DNA of 64,000 nt. It comes from an uncultured Stenotrophomonas sp. (GTDB lineage: Bacteria > Pseudomonadota > Gammaproteobacteria > Xanthomonadales > Xanthomonadaceae). Under the pieces are notes generated by a model that did no database searches, was not told where the DNA came from, and was given only the letters and a program-made list of their open reading frames with translations. The DNA lies in the NCBI GenBank assembly GCA_913775725.1, contig CAJYNG010000021.1:186001-250000 (forward strand), in the 5' to 3' direction. Shown here in pieces: positions 38,027 to 49,753 of this stretch; position 1 is the stretch's first letter; the number at the start of each line of letters is the position of its first letter. A program made the position numbers and the translations under genes.

Positions 38027-38914
38027 TTACTTGCTGCGCGGCAGAGTGACCCGGCCGCTGACGTTGCGATGATCGACGTCACCGCTGCCGCTGTGATCGA
38101 CGGTCAGGGTGCCGCGCACGCCGTCGACGTGGATGTCGCCGGAGCCGTGGCTGCGGACGTGCACATTGCCGCCGATGTCGGCCAGGTCGACGCCGCCGGA
38201 GCCGACCACGCCCACTTCAACGTTGCCCTGCACGCGCTTGAACTCGATGTCACCCGAGCCCACGGTGTCCAGCCGGGCGTTGCCGCGCACATCGGTGATC
38301 TTCAGGTCACCGGAGCCGACGGTACCGGTGCTGGCGTCGCCGCCGATGTTGCGTACGGTGACATCGCCGGAACCCAGCGACAGCAGGTTCAGGGAGCTGC
38401 CGCCATCGATGTTGAGGTCGCCGGAACCCACTGCAGCGTGGATGCTGCCGCGGGTGCCACGGGCCACCGCGTCACCTGAGCCGACGTCCACGCTGAGCGA
38501 CTGTGCGTTTTCCACGCTGGCATCGCCCGAGCCGACCTTGAACTGCAGCGGCAGGTTGTCCGGCACGCTGCCGCGGATATCCAGCCAGGCGTAGCTGTTG
38601 CCCAGACTGATGCCACTTTGGCGGCCGTCGCGGCGCAGGCTCACCACCAGCTTGTCGCCCACCTTGCGCTGGTCCAGTACCAGCTGGTCAAGCCATTCCT
38701 GGCTGGACGCGCAGGCGCGGCCGTCCAGCTGGCCGCCGCCAGCGCTGGCGACCACCTTCAGGTCATGCTGGTTGACCTCGAACACCACCGTTTTTGCACC
38801 GGCCACGTCCAGCTTCAGCGCGCGGGCGGCAGTGAACTTGCAGTTCGGAGCATCGGCGGCCAGCGCCGACAACGGCAACAGCAACAACGCAGAACAGGCG
38901 AGCAAAGAACGCAT
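38027..38914 (-). CDS. Secreted GIN/DUF2807-type beta-solenoid protein
   Basis: The 295-residue precursor has a signal peptide ending SALAAD. The mature part contains a run of about eight near-regular repeats of 17-21 residues centred on VGSGD or SGSGD (about residues 130-280), giving a predicted right-handed beta-solenoid as in the putative auto-transporter adhesin head GIN domain. The ATG at 38914 follows GGAGG. It lies 25 bases after the ABC permease gene, so it is probably in that operon. Ligand unknown. Confidence 0.82.
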   Translation of the reverse strand: MRSLLACSALLLLPLSALAADAPNCKFTAARALKLDVAGAKTVVFEVNQHDLKVVASAGGGQLDGRACASSQEWLDQLVLDQRKVGDKLVVSLRRDGRQSGISLGNSYAWLDIRGSVPDNLPLQFKVGSGDASVENAQSLSVDVGSGDAVARGTRGSIHAAVGSGDLNIDGGSSLNLLSLGSGDVTVRNIGGDASTGTVGSGDLKITDVRGNARLDTVGSGDIEFKRVQGNVEVGVVGSGGVDLADIGGNVHVRSHGSGDIHVDGVRGTLTVDHSGSGDVDHRNVSGRVTLPRSK

Positions 38915-38939
38915 GGGTGGTGCCTCCGGATGGATGGGA

Positions 38940-39968
38940 TCAGATCTCGCCGGCGCGCTTGCGCAGGCGGACGGCAAGGAAGATGAACACTGCACCGACG
39001 GCCGCACCGATCCACAGTTCCGGCATCGCCAGCGACTTCAACTGTGAAGCCGGGGACATCAGGCTGACCACCGAGTCCAGGTCGCGGCGCGAACCTTCAC
39101 CGGCGCTGAGCCGATACAGCAGGTCCATGCCAGGCACACCGCCCAGCAGCAGGCGGCCGACGATGTTCTGCCAGAACCAGCCGGTGGTCAGGCCGAACAG
39201 CGGCATGATCTTGGTGGTGCTGACGATGACACCGGCAAACAGCGGCAGCATCACCGCCCACAGGAACGGCTTGCTCTTGGCCCAGGCCGAGCACAGCAGC
39301 AGCCAGCCGGCGGTGGGCAGCGCCCACAGGGCATAGACCGGAATCCAGGCCAGGTGGCCTGCGGCCAGGGTCAACGGGCTGGCCGGACCCCAGATCAGCG
39401 CCATCGGGCTGCCGCCGTGCATCAGCGCGACGACACTGATGATCAACATGAAGCCGAACATGGTGATGATGCCGGCGATGACTGCGATCAGCGGTGCCAC
39501 GATCAGTGCGCTGATCACCTTGGACAGCACGGTCTGGGTATCCGACAGCGGCAACGACTTCCAGAACAGGATGCTGCGGTCGCGGCGATCGTCGTACAGG
39601 GCACCCAGGCAGTAGAAGAACACGACGAAGGCCAGTACCAGGAACGGCCACGCCGAGCTGAGCACCAGGGTCAGGTCCAGGCCATTGCCGAGATCGGCCA
39701 GATCCTTGCCGTTGATGTTGCGGGTGAGCAGCGCCAGGTCCAGGCCGTTCACGTTCACGCTTTCGCCATCGACATGCAGTGCGCCGTTGCGCGCTGCACG
39801 GTTCAGCGCGAACAGGCCGAAGGCGATGCCGACGGTGCTCATCACCAGCGAGATCAGGCCGGCGATCAGCGGGGCATACAGGAAACCGCCGCGGTTCTCC
39901 CAGTACTCGCGCTTGAGCAGCCAGCGCAGGGTACCCAACGGGCTGACGGGGTGGTTGACGGCATTCAT
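38940..39968 (-). CDS. ABC transporter permease
   Basis: The 342-residue protein has about six membrane segments (near 30-55, 105-130, 150-185, 200-225, 240-275 and 310-335) with a periplasmic loop between the first two (ARNGALHVDGESVNVNGLDL). This resembles the YtrC/YtrD-type permeases. It overlaps the ATPase gene by 4 bases. Substrate unknown. Confidence 0.85.
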   Translation of the reverse strand: MNAVNHPVSPLGTLRWLLKREYWENRGGFLYAPLIAGLISLVMSTVGIAFGLFALNRAARNGALHVDGESVNVNGLDLALLTRNINGKDLADLGNGLDLTLVLSSAWPFLVLAFVVFFYCLGALYDDRRDRSILFWKSLPLSDTQTVLSKVISALIVAPLIAVIAGIITMFGFMLIISVVALMHGGSPMALIWGPASPLTLAAGHLAWIPVYALWALPTAGWLLLCSAWAKSKPFLWAVMLPLFAGVIVSTTKIMPLFGLTTGWFWQNIVGRLLLGGVPGMDLLYRLSAGEGSRRDLDSVVSLMSPASQLKSLAMPELWIGAAVGAVFIFLAVRLRKRAGEI

Positions 39969-40840
39969 GCGTAGGTCCCCTTCATGATGGCGACGAACAG
40001 GTCGGCCAGGCCCGGGCTGCGGGTCTCGCCGAGGGTGGAGAGCTGGGTGCGCGGCACGCCATCGAACAGCATCACGGTCTTGCCGAACGCCAGGCTGCGC
40101 TCGTCGATCGGCTTCAACGCGCGGGCCGTTTCGAGCTGGTCGGCATTGACCAGCAGTTCGGTGTAGCGCTGGCCGACCTCGTCCATTTCCGCATCGAGCA
40201 CGATGCGGCCATCACGGATGAACATCACGTCGCTGAGGATGTGCTCGATCTCTTCCACCTGGTGGGTGGTGACGATGATGGTCTTCTGTTCGTCGAAGTA
40301 GTCTTCCAGCAGGCGCTGGTAGAACTCCTTGCGATAGAGGATGTCCAGGCCCAGGGTGGGCTCGTCAAGCACCAGGATGCGGGCATCGATGGCCATCACC
40401 AGCGCCAGGTGCAGCTGCACGATCATGCCCTTGGACAGTTCGCGTACACGCTGCCTCGGCTGCAGCTTGGTATTGGCCAGGAAGCGCTCGCAACGGGCGC
40501 GGTCGAAGCGCGGGTGGACGCCGGCGACGAAATCGATCGCTTCGCGGACCTTCAGCCAGCGCGGCAGCACGGCGACGTCGGCGATGAAGCAGATGTCCTT
40601 CATCAGTTCGTCGCGGTGCAGCCGTGGGTCGCGGCCGAGCACGCTCAGGTCGCCCTCCACCGAGGTCAGGCCAAGGATGGCCTTCAATGCGGTGGTCTTG
40701 CCGGCGCCGTTGGGGCCGATCAGGCCGACGATGCGCCCACTCGGAATGCTGAAGCTGGCGTTGTCGAGGGCGACGGTGGTCTTGTAGGCCTTGCGCAGGC
40801 CTCGGGCGGTGATGACCGATTCGCTTGCAGTGCTATTCAT
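39965..40840 (-). CDS. ABC transporter ATP-binding protein
   Basis: The 291-residue ATPase has Walker A GPNGAGKTTALKA (about residue 43), the Q-loop ADVAVLPR, signature LSKGMIVQLHLALVMA, Walker B ILVLDEPTLGLD and the H-loop TTHQVEE. The C-terminal 70 residues are an accessory domain. It is the energy module for the permease. Its start ATG overlaps the GntR regulator stop by one base. Confidence 0.93.
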   Translation of the reverse strand: MNSTASESVITARGLRKAYKTTVALDNASFSIPSGRIVGLIGPNGAGKTTALKAILGLTSVEGDLSVLGRDPRLHRDELMKDICFIADVAVLPRWLKVREAIDFVAGVHPRFDRARCERFLANTKLQPRQRVRELSKGMIVQLHLALVMAIDARILVLDEPTLGLDILYRKEFYQRLLEDYFDEQKTIIVTTHQVEEIEHILSDVMFIRDGRIVLDAEMDEVGQRYTELLVNADQLETARALKPIDERSLAFGKTVMLFDGVPRTQLSTLGETRSPGLADLFVAIMKGTYA

Positions 40841-41199
40841 CAGACTTTCCCCTGGGGCAGCAATTCATCAAGGCTCAGGCCCAGGCGCTGGATGCGCTCC
40901 AGGACTGCCGGCCATTCTTCGTTGAGGAAACGGTCGCGCTCGCTGCTGCGCAGCTGGGTGGCCGCCTGCTCGGTCATGAACATGCCCAGGCCGCGGCGCT
41001 TCTCGACCAGGCCTTCGTCGGCCAGTTCCTGGTAAGCGCGCGAAACGGTGATGGGGTTGAGTTGATAGTCGGCGGCCACCTGGCGCACCGAAGGCAGGGC
41101 ATCGCCCGGCTTGAGGATTCCGTCGAGCATCATGGCGATCACGCGCTCCTTCAACTGACGGTAGATGGGAGCGCCGTCGCTCCACTGGATGTCGCTCAT
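40840..41199 (-). CDS. GntR-family regulator, YtrA subfamily
   Basis: The 119-residue protein has an N-terminal winged-helix domain (GAPIYRQLKERVIAMMLDG, LPSVRQVAADYQLNPITVSRAYQELADEGLVEKRRG) and only about 40 residues of helical dimerisation tail, diagnostic of the YtrA subfamily. These repress ABC operons of which they are part. A GGTG-N16-CACC site lies upstream of the operon. Known YtrA inducers include peptide antibiotics; this protein's ligand is not known. Confidence 0.93.
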   Translation of the reverse strand: MSDIQWSDGAPIYRQLKERVIAMMLDGILKPGDALPSVRQVAADYQLNPITVSRAYQELADEGLVEKRRGLGMFMTEQAATQLRSSERDRFLNEEWPAVLERIQRLGLSLDELLPQGKV

Positions 41200-41201
41200 A
41201 T

Positions 41202-41441
41202 TCAGCTCCGTGGGGTCAGCGGCTGGGCGAACGAGAAATACGGCATGGACAGGGAGCTGTGCAGCCGACGCGGGGGAGGGGGGGAGGAGGGGGGGGCGTT
41301 CCCTGCCGGAGAGGCGCTCGCGTCCTGCGCACTGTCAGCGGAGTCGGAGAGGCTGGGCGCGGCCAACCAGGCCAGCACGATCAGGGTCGAAACAGCAGCG
41401 GCCGCGGGTGCGGTGAGGTTGCGACGGATCCGGACGTTCAT
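41202..41441 (-). CDS. Small membrane or secreted protein, first gene of the YtrA operon
   Basis: The 79-residue product has a single hydrophobic segment (about 11-32, APAAAAVSTLIVLAWLAA) and a Ser/Pro-rich tail. The ATG at 41441 follows GGGGGAAG. The Pro tail is encoded by long C runs (G runs of 7 and 8 on the plus strand, 41278-41296). The gene ends 2 bases before the GntR start. Family not recognised. Slippage in the G runs could shift the frame. Confidence 0.6.
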   Translation of the reverse strand: MNVRIRRNLTAPAAAAVSTLIVLAWLAAPSLSDSADSAQDASASPAGNAPPSSPPPPRRLHSSLSMPYFSFAQPLTPRS

Positions 41442-41807
41442 GGCTTCCCCCTGTCTCAGGTGACTGGTGTTGTATGCAACTATAACACCGGCACGCCTAC
41501 GTGCAACCCCCTGCCGTCCCCAACTGATGGCAGGGGGAGTCAGATTGCTGAAATATCCATTTATACAATTGATTTAAAAGAGAAATAAAACTGTCGCAGG
41601 GGCGGTCCATGCCCGCCTTCCATTCAGTGATGTCCATGCTATGTCATCACTGCGCCGTTGATCGCGCGCGGGCGACGCATTCGCCACGCCGCGCAAAGCC
41701 CGGATGGGCCCGTGCCATCAGGGGCGCCGGAGCCCGGTGCTATAGTTCGGCCGATTCCCGGCCGGCAGTGGCCGGGCCTTGTGAATGGCTACCGCGGACC
41801 CCCCCTG
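41442..41807. other. Divergent gap: YtrA operator, AT-rich island and hairpin
   Basis: The 366 bases hold the GGTG-N16-CACC site (41466-41489), an AT-rich stretch (about 41550-41590) unlike the surrounding GC content, and an 8-bp perfect hairpin CAGTGATG/CATCACTG with a 12-base loop (41624-41651). No gene is supported here. Confidence 0.7.
41466..41489 (-). promoter_or_regulatory. Candidate YtrA operator GGTG-N16-CACC
   Basis: GGTG (41466-41469) and CACC (41486-41489) are separated by exactly 16 bases, with inner GTTG/CAAC (41469-41472 and 41477-41480). On the minus strand the site includes TATAGT (41480-41485), a plausible -10 box, so bound regulator would block transcription. From memory, GGTG-N16-CACC is the site reported for YtrA in Xanthomonas. 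Confidence 0.65.
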
Positions 41808-42395
41808 ATGCCTCTGTCGACCGTTTCCCCGCGCCGCCTGCGCGGTCTGTCCCTGCTGGCCTTGTTGGTGGCCGGCGTCGCCGGTTCCGCCAGTGCGCTG
41901 GCCGCCGATCTGCTCGACCTGGACTACCGGCCGCTGGCCAGCAAGCAGCAGGTCAACCTGCAGCAGCGCTACCACGGTCAGGTACTGCTGGTGGTCAACA
42001 CCGCCAGCAAATGCGGCTACACCCCACAGTACGAGGGGCTGGAGGCGCTGCAGAAGCGCTATGCAGGCCGGGGTTTCGCGGTACTGGGCTTCCCGTCCAA
42101 CGACTTCAAGGGCCAGGAACCGGGGGATGAGAAGCAGATCCAGGACTTCTGCACCCTGACCTATGGCGTCAAGTTCCCGATGTTCGAGAAGGTGCATGTG
42201 ATCGGCGCGGAAGCTACGCCGCTGTACCAGCGCTTGACCGCAGCCACCGGCGTGGCGCCGGGCTGGAACTTCCACAAGTACCTGGTCGGCCGCGATGGCA
42301 AGGTCATCGCCCAGTTCGCCAGCAAGGTGACGCCGGACGATCCGCAGCTGACCGCGGCTATCGACAAGGCGCTGGCGGCAGCCGCCACGCATTGA
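41808..42395 (+). CDS. Glutathione peroxidase family, exported
   Basis: The 195-residue precursor has a signal peptide (residues about 1-33, ending SALAA). The peroxidase fold follows with the active-site Cys in NTASKCGYTPQYEGLEAL (about 68-85), the FPSNDF motif and WNFHKYLV near the C-terminus. Reduction of periplasmic peroxides is the family role; thioredoxin may be the reductant. The ATG at 41808 lacks a clear ribosome site. Confidence 0.88.
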   Translation: MPLSTVSPRRLRGLSLLALLVAGVAGSASALAADLLDLDYRPLASKQQVNLQQRYHGQVLLVVNTASKCGYTPQYEGLEALQKRYAGRGFAVLGFPSNDFKGQEPGDEKQIQDFCTLTYGVKFPMFEKVHVIGAEATPLYQRLTAATGVAPGWNFHKYLVGRDGKVIAQFASKVTPDDPQLTAAIDKALAAAATH

Positions 42396-42491
42396 TATCC
42401 GGCACGCATGCCTCGACATCGACGGCATGCGTGCGACAATGTTCCTTTTCGCGCCGACGTCGGCGCCCAGACACTTCCAGGAATGCAGCGA

Positions 42492-43469
42492 ATGAAGATG
42501 GGAATGCGCGGCGCCGCGGCGTCGGTTCTGATTCTGGCGATGGGCACTTCGGGTGTCGCTCTGTCGCAACAACCGGCTGCCCCCGCAGCCGCCAAGGAGA
42601 CCGCAACCTTGAATTCCCCCAAGCAGAAGCTCGGCTACGCCATCGGCCTGGACGTCGCCAAGTCGTTCACCCCGATCGCCGATGAGATCGACGTTGCCGC
42701 CCTGCGCACCGCCGTCGAGCGCTCGTTCGAAGGCCTGCAGCCGCAGATCACCCAGGAACAGGCCAAGGCCACCGATGCCGCGCTGCGCCAGGTCGTGATG
42801 GCCCGTAGCGGCCAGCAGGTGCCGGGCGTGGCACCGGGCTCGCAGCCGGCGAAGGTCGACCGCGTCAAGGTGTCGCAGATGATCGGTTCGTACTCGGTGG
42901 GTCCGTCGCTGGCGCAGCTGAAGGACGACATCGACGTCGCCTCGCTGTTCGACGCGATCAGCACCGGCCTGAGCAAGGGCCAGCCGAAGATGACGGAAGC
43001 TGACGCGACCGCCACCATTCAGGCCTTCATGGGCAGCAAGCAGGCTGAAATGCAGGCCAAGGCTGCCGCCGCCGCGCAGACCAACCGTGAGGAAGGCAAT
43101 GCGTTCATGGCCAAGAACAAGACCCAGCCGGGCGTGGTGACCACCGCGTCGGGCCTGCAGTACCAGATCATCCGCCCGGGCAGCGGCGAGCGTCCGCTGC
43201 CGAGCAGCAAGGTGCGCGTGAACTACGAAGGCAAGCTGCTCAACGGCACCGTGTTCGACAGCTCCTATGGTCGTCAGCCGGCCGAGTTCGGTCTGGACCA
43301 GGTGATCAAGGGCTGGACCGAAGGCGTCGCGCTGATGCCGGTAGGTTCGAAATACCGCTTCTGGATCCCCGGCAACCTGGCCTATGGCGAAAACGGCACC
43401 CCGGGTGGCCCGATCGGCCCGAATGCAACTCTGACGTTCGACGTCGAGCTGCTGGGCGTTCTGCCGTAA
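42492..43469 (+). CDS. FKBP-type peptidyl-prolyl isomerase (Mip/FklB-like)
   Basis: The 325-residue precursor has a signal peptide (about 1-27), a helical N-terminal dimerisation domain (about 35-200) made of two similar halves ([14 protein letters not shown] and [15 protein letters not shown]), and a C-terminal FKBP domain (about 215-325) with [18 protein letters not shown] and [18 protein letters not shown]. This is the Mip/FkpA architecture of periplasmic folding factors. The ATG at 42492 has AGGA 10 bases upstream; 42483 is an alternative. Confidence 0.92.
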   Translation: MKMGMRGAAASVLILAMGTSGVALSQQPAAPAAAKETATLNSPKQKLGYAIGLDVAKSFTPIADEIDVAALRTAVERSFEGLQPQITQEQAKATDAALRQVVMARSGQQVPGVAPGSQPAKVDRVKVSQMIGSYSVGPSLAQLKDDIDVASLFDAISTGLSKGQPKMTEADATATIQAFMGSKQAEMQAKAAAAAQTNREEGNAFMAKNKTQPGVVTTASGLQYQIIRPGSGERPLPSSKVRVNYEGKLLNGTVFDSSYGRQPAEFGLDQVIKGWTEGVALMPVGSKYRFWIPGNLAYGENGTPGGPIGPNATLTFDVELLGVLP

Positions 43470-43492
43470 GTCATCCAGGAGCGAATACGGAT

Positions 43493-44842
43493 ATGCGCGT
43501 TGCGATTTTTGGTACCGGTTACGTTGGACTGGTGACCGGTACCTGCCTGGCCGATGTTGGTCATCAGGTGGTCTGTGTCGATATCGACCAGGCCAAGGTG
43601 GATGGCCTCAACCAGGGCATCATCCCGATCTATGAACCCGGCCTGGAGCCGATGGTGAAGGCCAACCATGCCGCAACGCGGCTGGCGTTCACCACCGATG
43701 CCGCGGCCGCCATCGATCATGGCCAGGTGGTGTTCATCGCAGTCGGCACGCCGCCGGACGAAGATGGCAGTGCCGATCTTCAATACGTGCTGGCCGTCGC
43801 CCGCACCATCGGTCGGCACATGAGCGTGCCGACCGTGGTGGTGAACAAGTCGACGGTGCCGGTCGGCACCGCCGACAAGGTGCGTGCCGCCATTGCCGAA
43901 GAGCTGGCCACGCGTGGCGCGGACATCGCCTTTGACGTGGTGTCCAACCCGGAATTCCTGAAGGAAGGCGATGCGGTTGCGGACTGCATGCGGCCGGACC
44001 GCATCATCATCGGTGCGTCCAATGAAGAGTCGGTGGCGGTGATGCGCCGCCTGTATGCGCCGTTCAACCGCAACCATGACCGCGTGGTGGAAATGGACGT
44101 GCGTTCGGCGGAACTGACCAAGTACGCGGCCAATGCGATGCTGGCGACCAAGATTTCGTTCATGAATGAAATCGCCAATATCGCCGAACGCGTCGGTGCC
44201 GACGTCGAGCAGGTCCGCCAGGGCATCGGTTCGGATCCGCGCATCGGCTGGCACTTCATCTATCCGGGTGCCGGCTACGGCGGCTCGTGCTTCCCCAAGG
44301 ACGTGCAGGCGCTGGCCCGCACTGCCCAGCAGTATGGCCTCGAGCCGAAGCTGTTGAATGCGGTGGAAGCAGTCAATGACGCGCAGAAGGGCCATCTGTT
44401 CGCCCTCATCCAGCGCCATTACGACAAGGGCGAAGACGAAGGCGTGCGCGGCAAGACCTTTGCCGTGTGGGGCCTGGCGTTCAAGCCGAACACCGACGAC
44501 ATGCGCGAGGCCTCCAGCCGCCGCCTGCTGGCGCAGCTGTGGGAAGCCGGTGCGACGGTGCGTGCCTACGATCCGGAGGCGATGCACGAATCGCAGCGCA
44601 TCTTCGGCGAGCGCGATGACCTGGTGTTCTGCAACAGTGCCGATGAAGCACTGCAGGGCGCCGACGCGCTGGTCGTGGTTACCGAGTGGAAGCAGTTCCG
44701 CAGCCCCGATTTCCAGAAGCTGCGCGAGCAGCTGAAGGATGCGGCGGTGTTCGACGGGCGCAACCTGTACGAGCCGGCCGAAGTGGAAGCCGCAGGCCTG
44801 GCCTACTACGGCATCGGCCGGGGACGCTCGCTGCATGTCTGA
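43493..44842 (+). CDS. ugd: UDP-glucose 6-dehydrogenase
   Basis: Ugd oxidises UDP-glucose to UDP-glucuronate for exopolysaccharide and LPS modification. The 449-residue protein has the NAD loop [16 protein letters not shown] at residue 6, the acidic VDID, the catalytic Cys in [14 protein letters not shown] (about 261) and the C-terminal UDP-binding domain ([17 protein letters not shown]). It follows the FKBP gene by 23 bases. The slyX start overlaps its end by 8 bases. Confidence 0.96.
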   Translation: MRVAIFGTGYVGLVTGTCLADVGHQVVCVDIDQAKVDGLNQGIIPIYEPGLEPMVKANHAATRLAFTTDAAAAIDHGQVVFIAVGTPPDEDGSADLQYVLAVARTIGRHMSVPTVVVNKSTVPVGTADKVRAAIAEELATRGADIAFDVVSNPEFLKEGDAVADCMRPDRIIIGASNEESVAVMRRLYAPFNRNHDRVVEMDVRSAELTKYAANAMLATKISFMNEIANIAERVGADVEQVRQGIGSDPRIGWHFIYPGAGYGGSCFPKDVQALARTAQQYGLEPKLLNAVEAVNDAQKGHLFALIQRHYDKGEDEGVRGKTFAVWGLAFKPNTDDMREASSRRLLAQLWEAGATVRAYDPEAMHESQRIFGERDDLVFCNSADEALQGADALVVVTEWKQFRSPDFQKLREQLKDAAVFDGRNLYEPAEVEAAGLAYYGIGRGRSLHV

Positions 44843-45074
44843 TCTACCGTCCGAACGCGAGCAGGCGCTGGAAGCGCGCCTGGTCGAGCTGGAAATGCGC
44901 GTGTCCTTCCAGGAACAGGCGCTGGCTGAGCTGAGCGATGCGTTGGCCGACGCCCGCATGCAGGGCATGCGCAACGCCGATGTGCTGCGCGTGCTGCTGG
45001 AAGACCTGGGCAAGGTCCGCAACGCACTGAATTCTTCCGATCCGGCGAGCGAACCGCCGCCGCCGCACTACTGA
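44835..45074 (+). CDS. slyX: SlyX family protein
   Basis: The 79-residue protein is a coiled coil (residues about 8-60: [26 protein letters not shown]) ending in a Pro-rich tail PPPPHY, both typical of SlyX. The E. coli function is obscure. The ATG at 44835 overlaps the ugd end by 8 bases, suggesting coupled translation. Confidence 0.88.
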   Translation: MSDLPSEREQALEARLVELEMRVSFQEQALAELSDALADARMQGMRNADVLRVLLEDLGKVRNALNSSDPASEPPPPHY

Positions 45075-45084
45075 TCCGAATCCT

Positions 45085-45765
45085 ATGAGCGATACCCTCC
45101 GCGACCAGCTGATGGGCCTGGGCTTCAAGCCGGCGCCCAAGCCCGAGCGCAAGAATGATGGCCCCCGCCGTGACGGCCGCCCACAGGGCAAGGGTGGCAA
45201 TGGCAATGGAAAGCCGCAGGGCGCAGGCAAGGGCGAGCACAAGCCCGGGGAGCGCCGTGGGCAGGGCCATGGCGGTCCGGGCAAGCCTGGTGGCCAGCGT
45301 GGCCAGGGCCAGCATGGCCCGCGCAAGCCGCGCAGCGCCGAAGAGATGGATCTGGCCAAGGCCTATGCCATCCGTGCGCAGCGGGAGAAGGAGGAGCGCA
45401 TCGAGACCGAGCGCCTGAAGCAGGAAGAAGCGCGCGTGCGTCGCGAGGCGAAGGCCAAGCTGGAAGAACTGCTGAAGGACAAGAGCCTCAATGCCGAAGC
45501 GGCGGACATTGCCCGCCACTTCCCGTATGGCGGCAAGATCAAGCGCATCTACGTGACTGCCGAACAGCTGACCGCGCTCAATGCCGGTGAACTGGGCGTG
45601 GTCCAGCTCAATGGTCGTTACCTGCTGGTGACTGCCGAGGTGCTGGCACAGTCCGAGGCGGTGTTTGCCGCATCGGTGGCGCTGAAGGTCGATCCGAATG
45701 CGCCGGCCGAGGAAGATCCCTACGCCGACCCGCAGTACCAGGTGCCGGACGACCTGGTCTGGTAA
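45085..45765 (+). CDS. DUF2058 family protein (YaiL-like)
   Basis: The 226-residue protein starts MSDTLRDQLMGLGF, the usual DUF2058 opening. It has a Lys/Gly/Pro-rich disordered stretch (about 18-85), a helical Glu/Arg segment (about 95-145) and a C-terminal globular domain with AADIARHFPYGGKIKRIYV. YaiL homologues are nucleoprotein/polynucleotide-associated; molecular role uncertain. It follows slyX by 10 bases and ends at a terminator. Confidence 0.88.
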   Translation: MSDTLRDQLMGLGFKPAPKPERKNDGPRRDGRPQGKGGNGNGKPQGAGKGEHKPGERRGQGHGGPGKPGGQRGQGQHGPRKPRSAEEMDLAKAYAIRAQREKEERIETERLKQEEARVRREAKAKLEELLKDKSLNAEAADIARHFPYGGKIKRIYVTAEQLTALNAGELGVVQLNGRYLLVTAEVLAQSEAVFAASVALKVDPNAPAEEDPYADPQYQVPDDLVW

Positions 45766-45784
45766 GGCTCTGGAAATTCACAAC

Positions 45785-45817
45785 AGCGACGCCGGGCAAT
45801 GCCCGGCGTCGCTGTTT
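45785..45817. terminator. Bidirectional terminator between convergent genes
   Basis: A perfect 13-bp stem, AGCGACGCCGGGC with its complement, 3-base loop AAT, then GTTT. Located 20 bases after the DUF2058 stop. Confidence 0.85.
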
Positions 45818-45858
45818 GGTGTAGTGCTGTTCCGCACGCAGTGCAGGATGCAGCGTGC

Positions 45859-46836
45859 TCAGGGAGTGGAGTCCGGCGATAGTTGCCCCTGCTGCTCCAG
45901 CCGCCCGAGGAAGGCGACGATCTGCTGCCCGATCAGTACGGCGTGCTCCTCAACGGCGAAGTGTCCCGCATCGATCAGGCTGATGTCGGCATCGGGGAGA
46001 TCGCGGCGATACGCCAGCGCACCGGCGGCGATGAACGCAGGGTCGTGCTTGCCCCATAGCACCAGGGCAGGGGGTTGGTGCGTACGCAGGAAGGCCTGCC
46101 ATTCCGGATAGGCCTCTATGTTGGTCCAGTAGTCCTGGAAGAGTTGCACCTGCGCCAGCTGCTGGGCCTGGCTGGCCAGGCCGCTGAGATCGTGTTGCCA
46201 TGCATCGGGGCTGATCTTCTCCGGGCGATCTTTCACGTCCCGCAGGTACTGCAGGTTGATCACGCCTTCGGCGGAGGTCAGGCCGTGCAGTTGCAGGAGG
46301 GTGCCGGGGGAGGCGTCACGGTGTGCCTGTTCGAAGAAACGCAGCCGTGCTGGTGTGAGGCCGTCCAAATAGGCATTGGCGTTCTGCGCCACCAGCGCCT
46401 GCAATCGTTCGGGCTGCAACTGCATGAGGCGGAAGCCGACCGGTGCGCCGAAATCCTGCATGTAGAGGCTGTAGCGTTGCAATCCCACTGCGTCGGTGAA
46501 CGCGGCGATGTGTCGTGCCAGGCGCTCGAAGGTGTAGTTTTCGTCGCTAGGGTCTGGGTGGTCTGTCAGGCCGGAGCCAAGGTAGTCTGGTGCGACCACG
46601 TGGTAGTGGCCGGACAGGAGAGGGATGAGTTCGCGATACGTATGCGACGACGATGGATAGCCGTGCAGCAGAAGCAGGGTGGGGCGTGAGCGCTCGCCGG
46701 CCTCCCGGTAGAAGGTGCGATGCCCATCAACATCGACGCTGCGATAGAAGGTCTTCGATGGCCAGGCCGCTGGAGGCGGCGCGGCTGCCGCAGATGCGGA
46801 CGCCAACAGTGTGAGCAGAAGCAGGAAGAGTCGCAT
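45859..46836 (-). CDS. Exported alpha/beta hydrolase (haloalkane dehalogenase/epoxide hydrolase class)
   Basis: The 325-residue precursor has a signal peptide (about 1-18, ending SAAAA). The core has the oxyanion HGYPSSSHTY motif. The nucleophile elbow MQDFGAPVG carries Asp rather than Ser, which places it with dehalogenases and epoxide hydrolases, not esterases. The His is in DAGHFAVEEH and an acid may lie in WGKHDPAF. Natural substrate unknown. The 232 bases to the right (46837-47068) hold no recognisable feature and have lower GC. Confidence 0.85.
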   Translation of the reverse strand: MRLFLLLLTLLASASAAAAPPPAAWPSKTFYRSVDVDGHRTFYREAGERSRPTLLLLHGYPSSSHTYRELIPLLSGHYHVVAPDYLGSGLTDHPDPSDENYTFERLARHIAAFTDAVGLQRYSLYMQDFGAPVGFRLMQLQPERLQALVAQNANAYLDGLTPARLRFFEQAHRDASPGTLLQLHGLTSAEGVINLQYLRDVKDRPEKISPDAWQHDLSGLASQAQQLAQVQLFQDYWTNIEAYPEWQAFLRTHQPPALVLWGKHDPAFIAAGALAYRRDLPDADISLIDAGHFAVEEHAVLIGQQIVAFLGRLEQQGQLSPDSTP

Positions 46837-47068
46837 GAGGGATCCACTCCGAGGGAGCGGGCAGCATGAAACAACGTGGTCTCGTATGGAGCCGATCTGG
46901 CGGTGCTGAAGTAAGCGCGTTCAGGGATGCTGGCTGCACACGTCAGTTATCGTCGCAAATGCCTTTCAACGAGCGATGGATGCACCTCGTCGCGATAGCG
47001 CCGCTTCGCACTGGACTAGTGGAATGCGTCAGATGGTCGCCGAGCGCGACGTATCGGACTCGGCGACA

Positions 47069-49749
<2,681 letters not shown>

Positions 49750-49753
<4 letters not shown>

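Noticed and set aside
46837-47068. Possible small gene or regulatory RNA between the hydrolase and metH
   Set aside because: Short frames lack ribosome sites and similarity, and no hairpin or promoter pair stands out.
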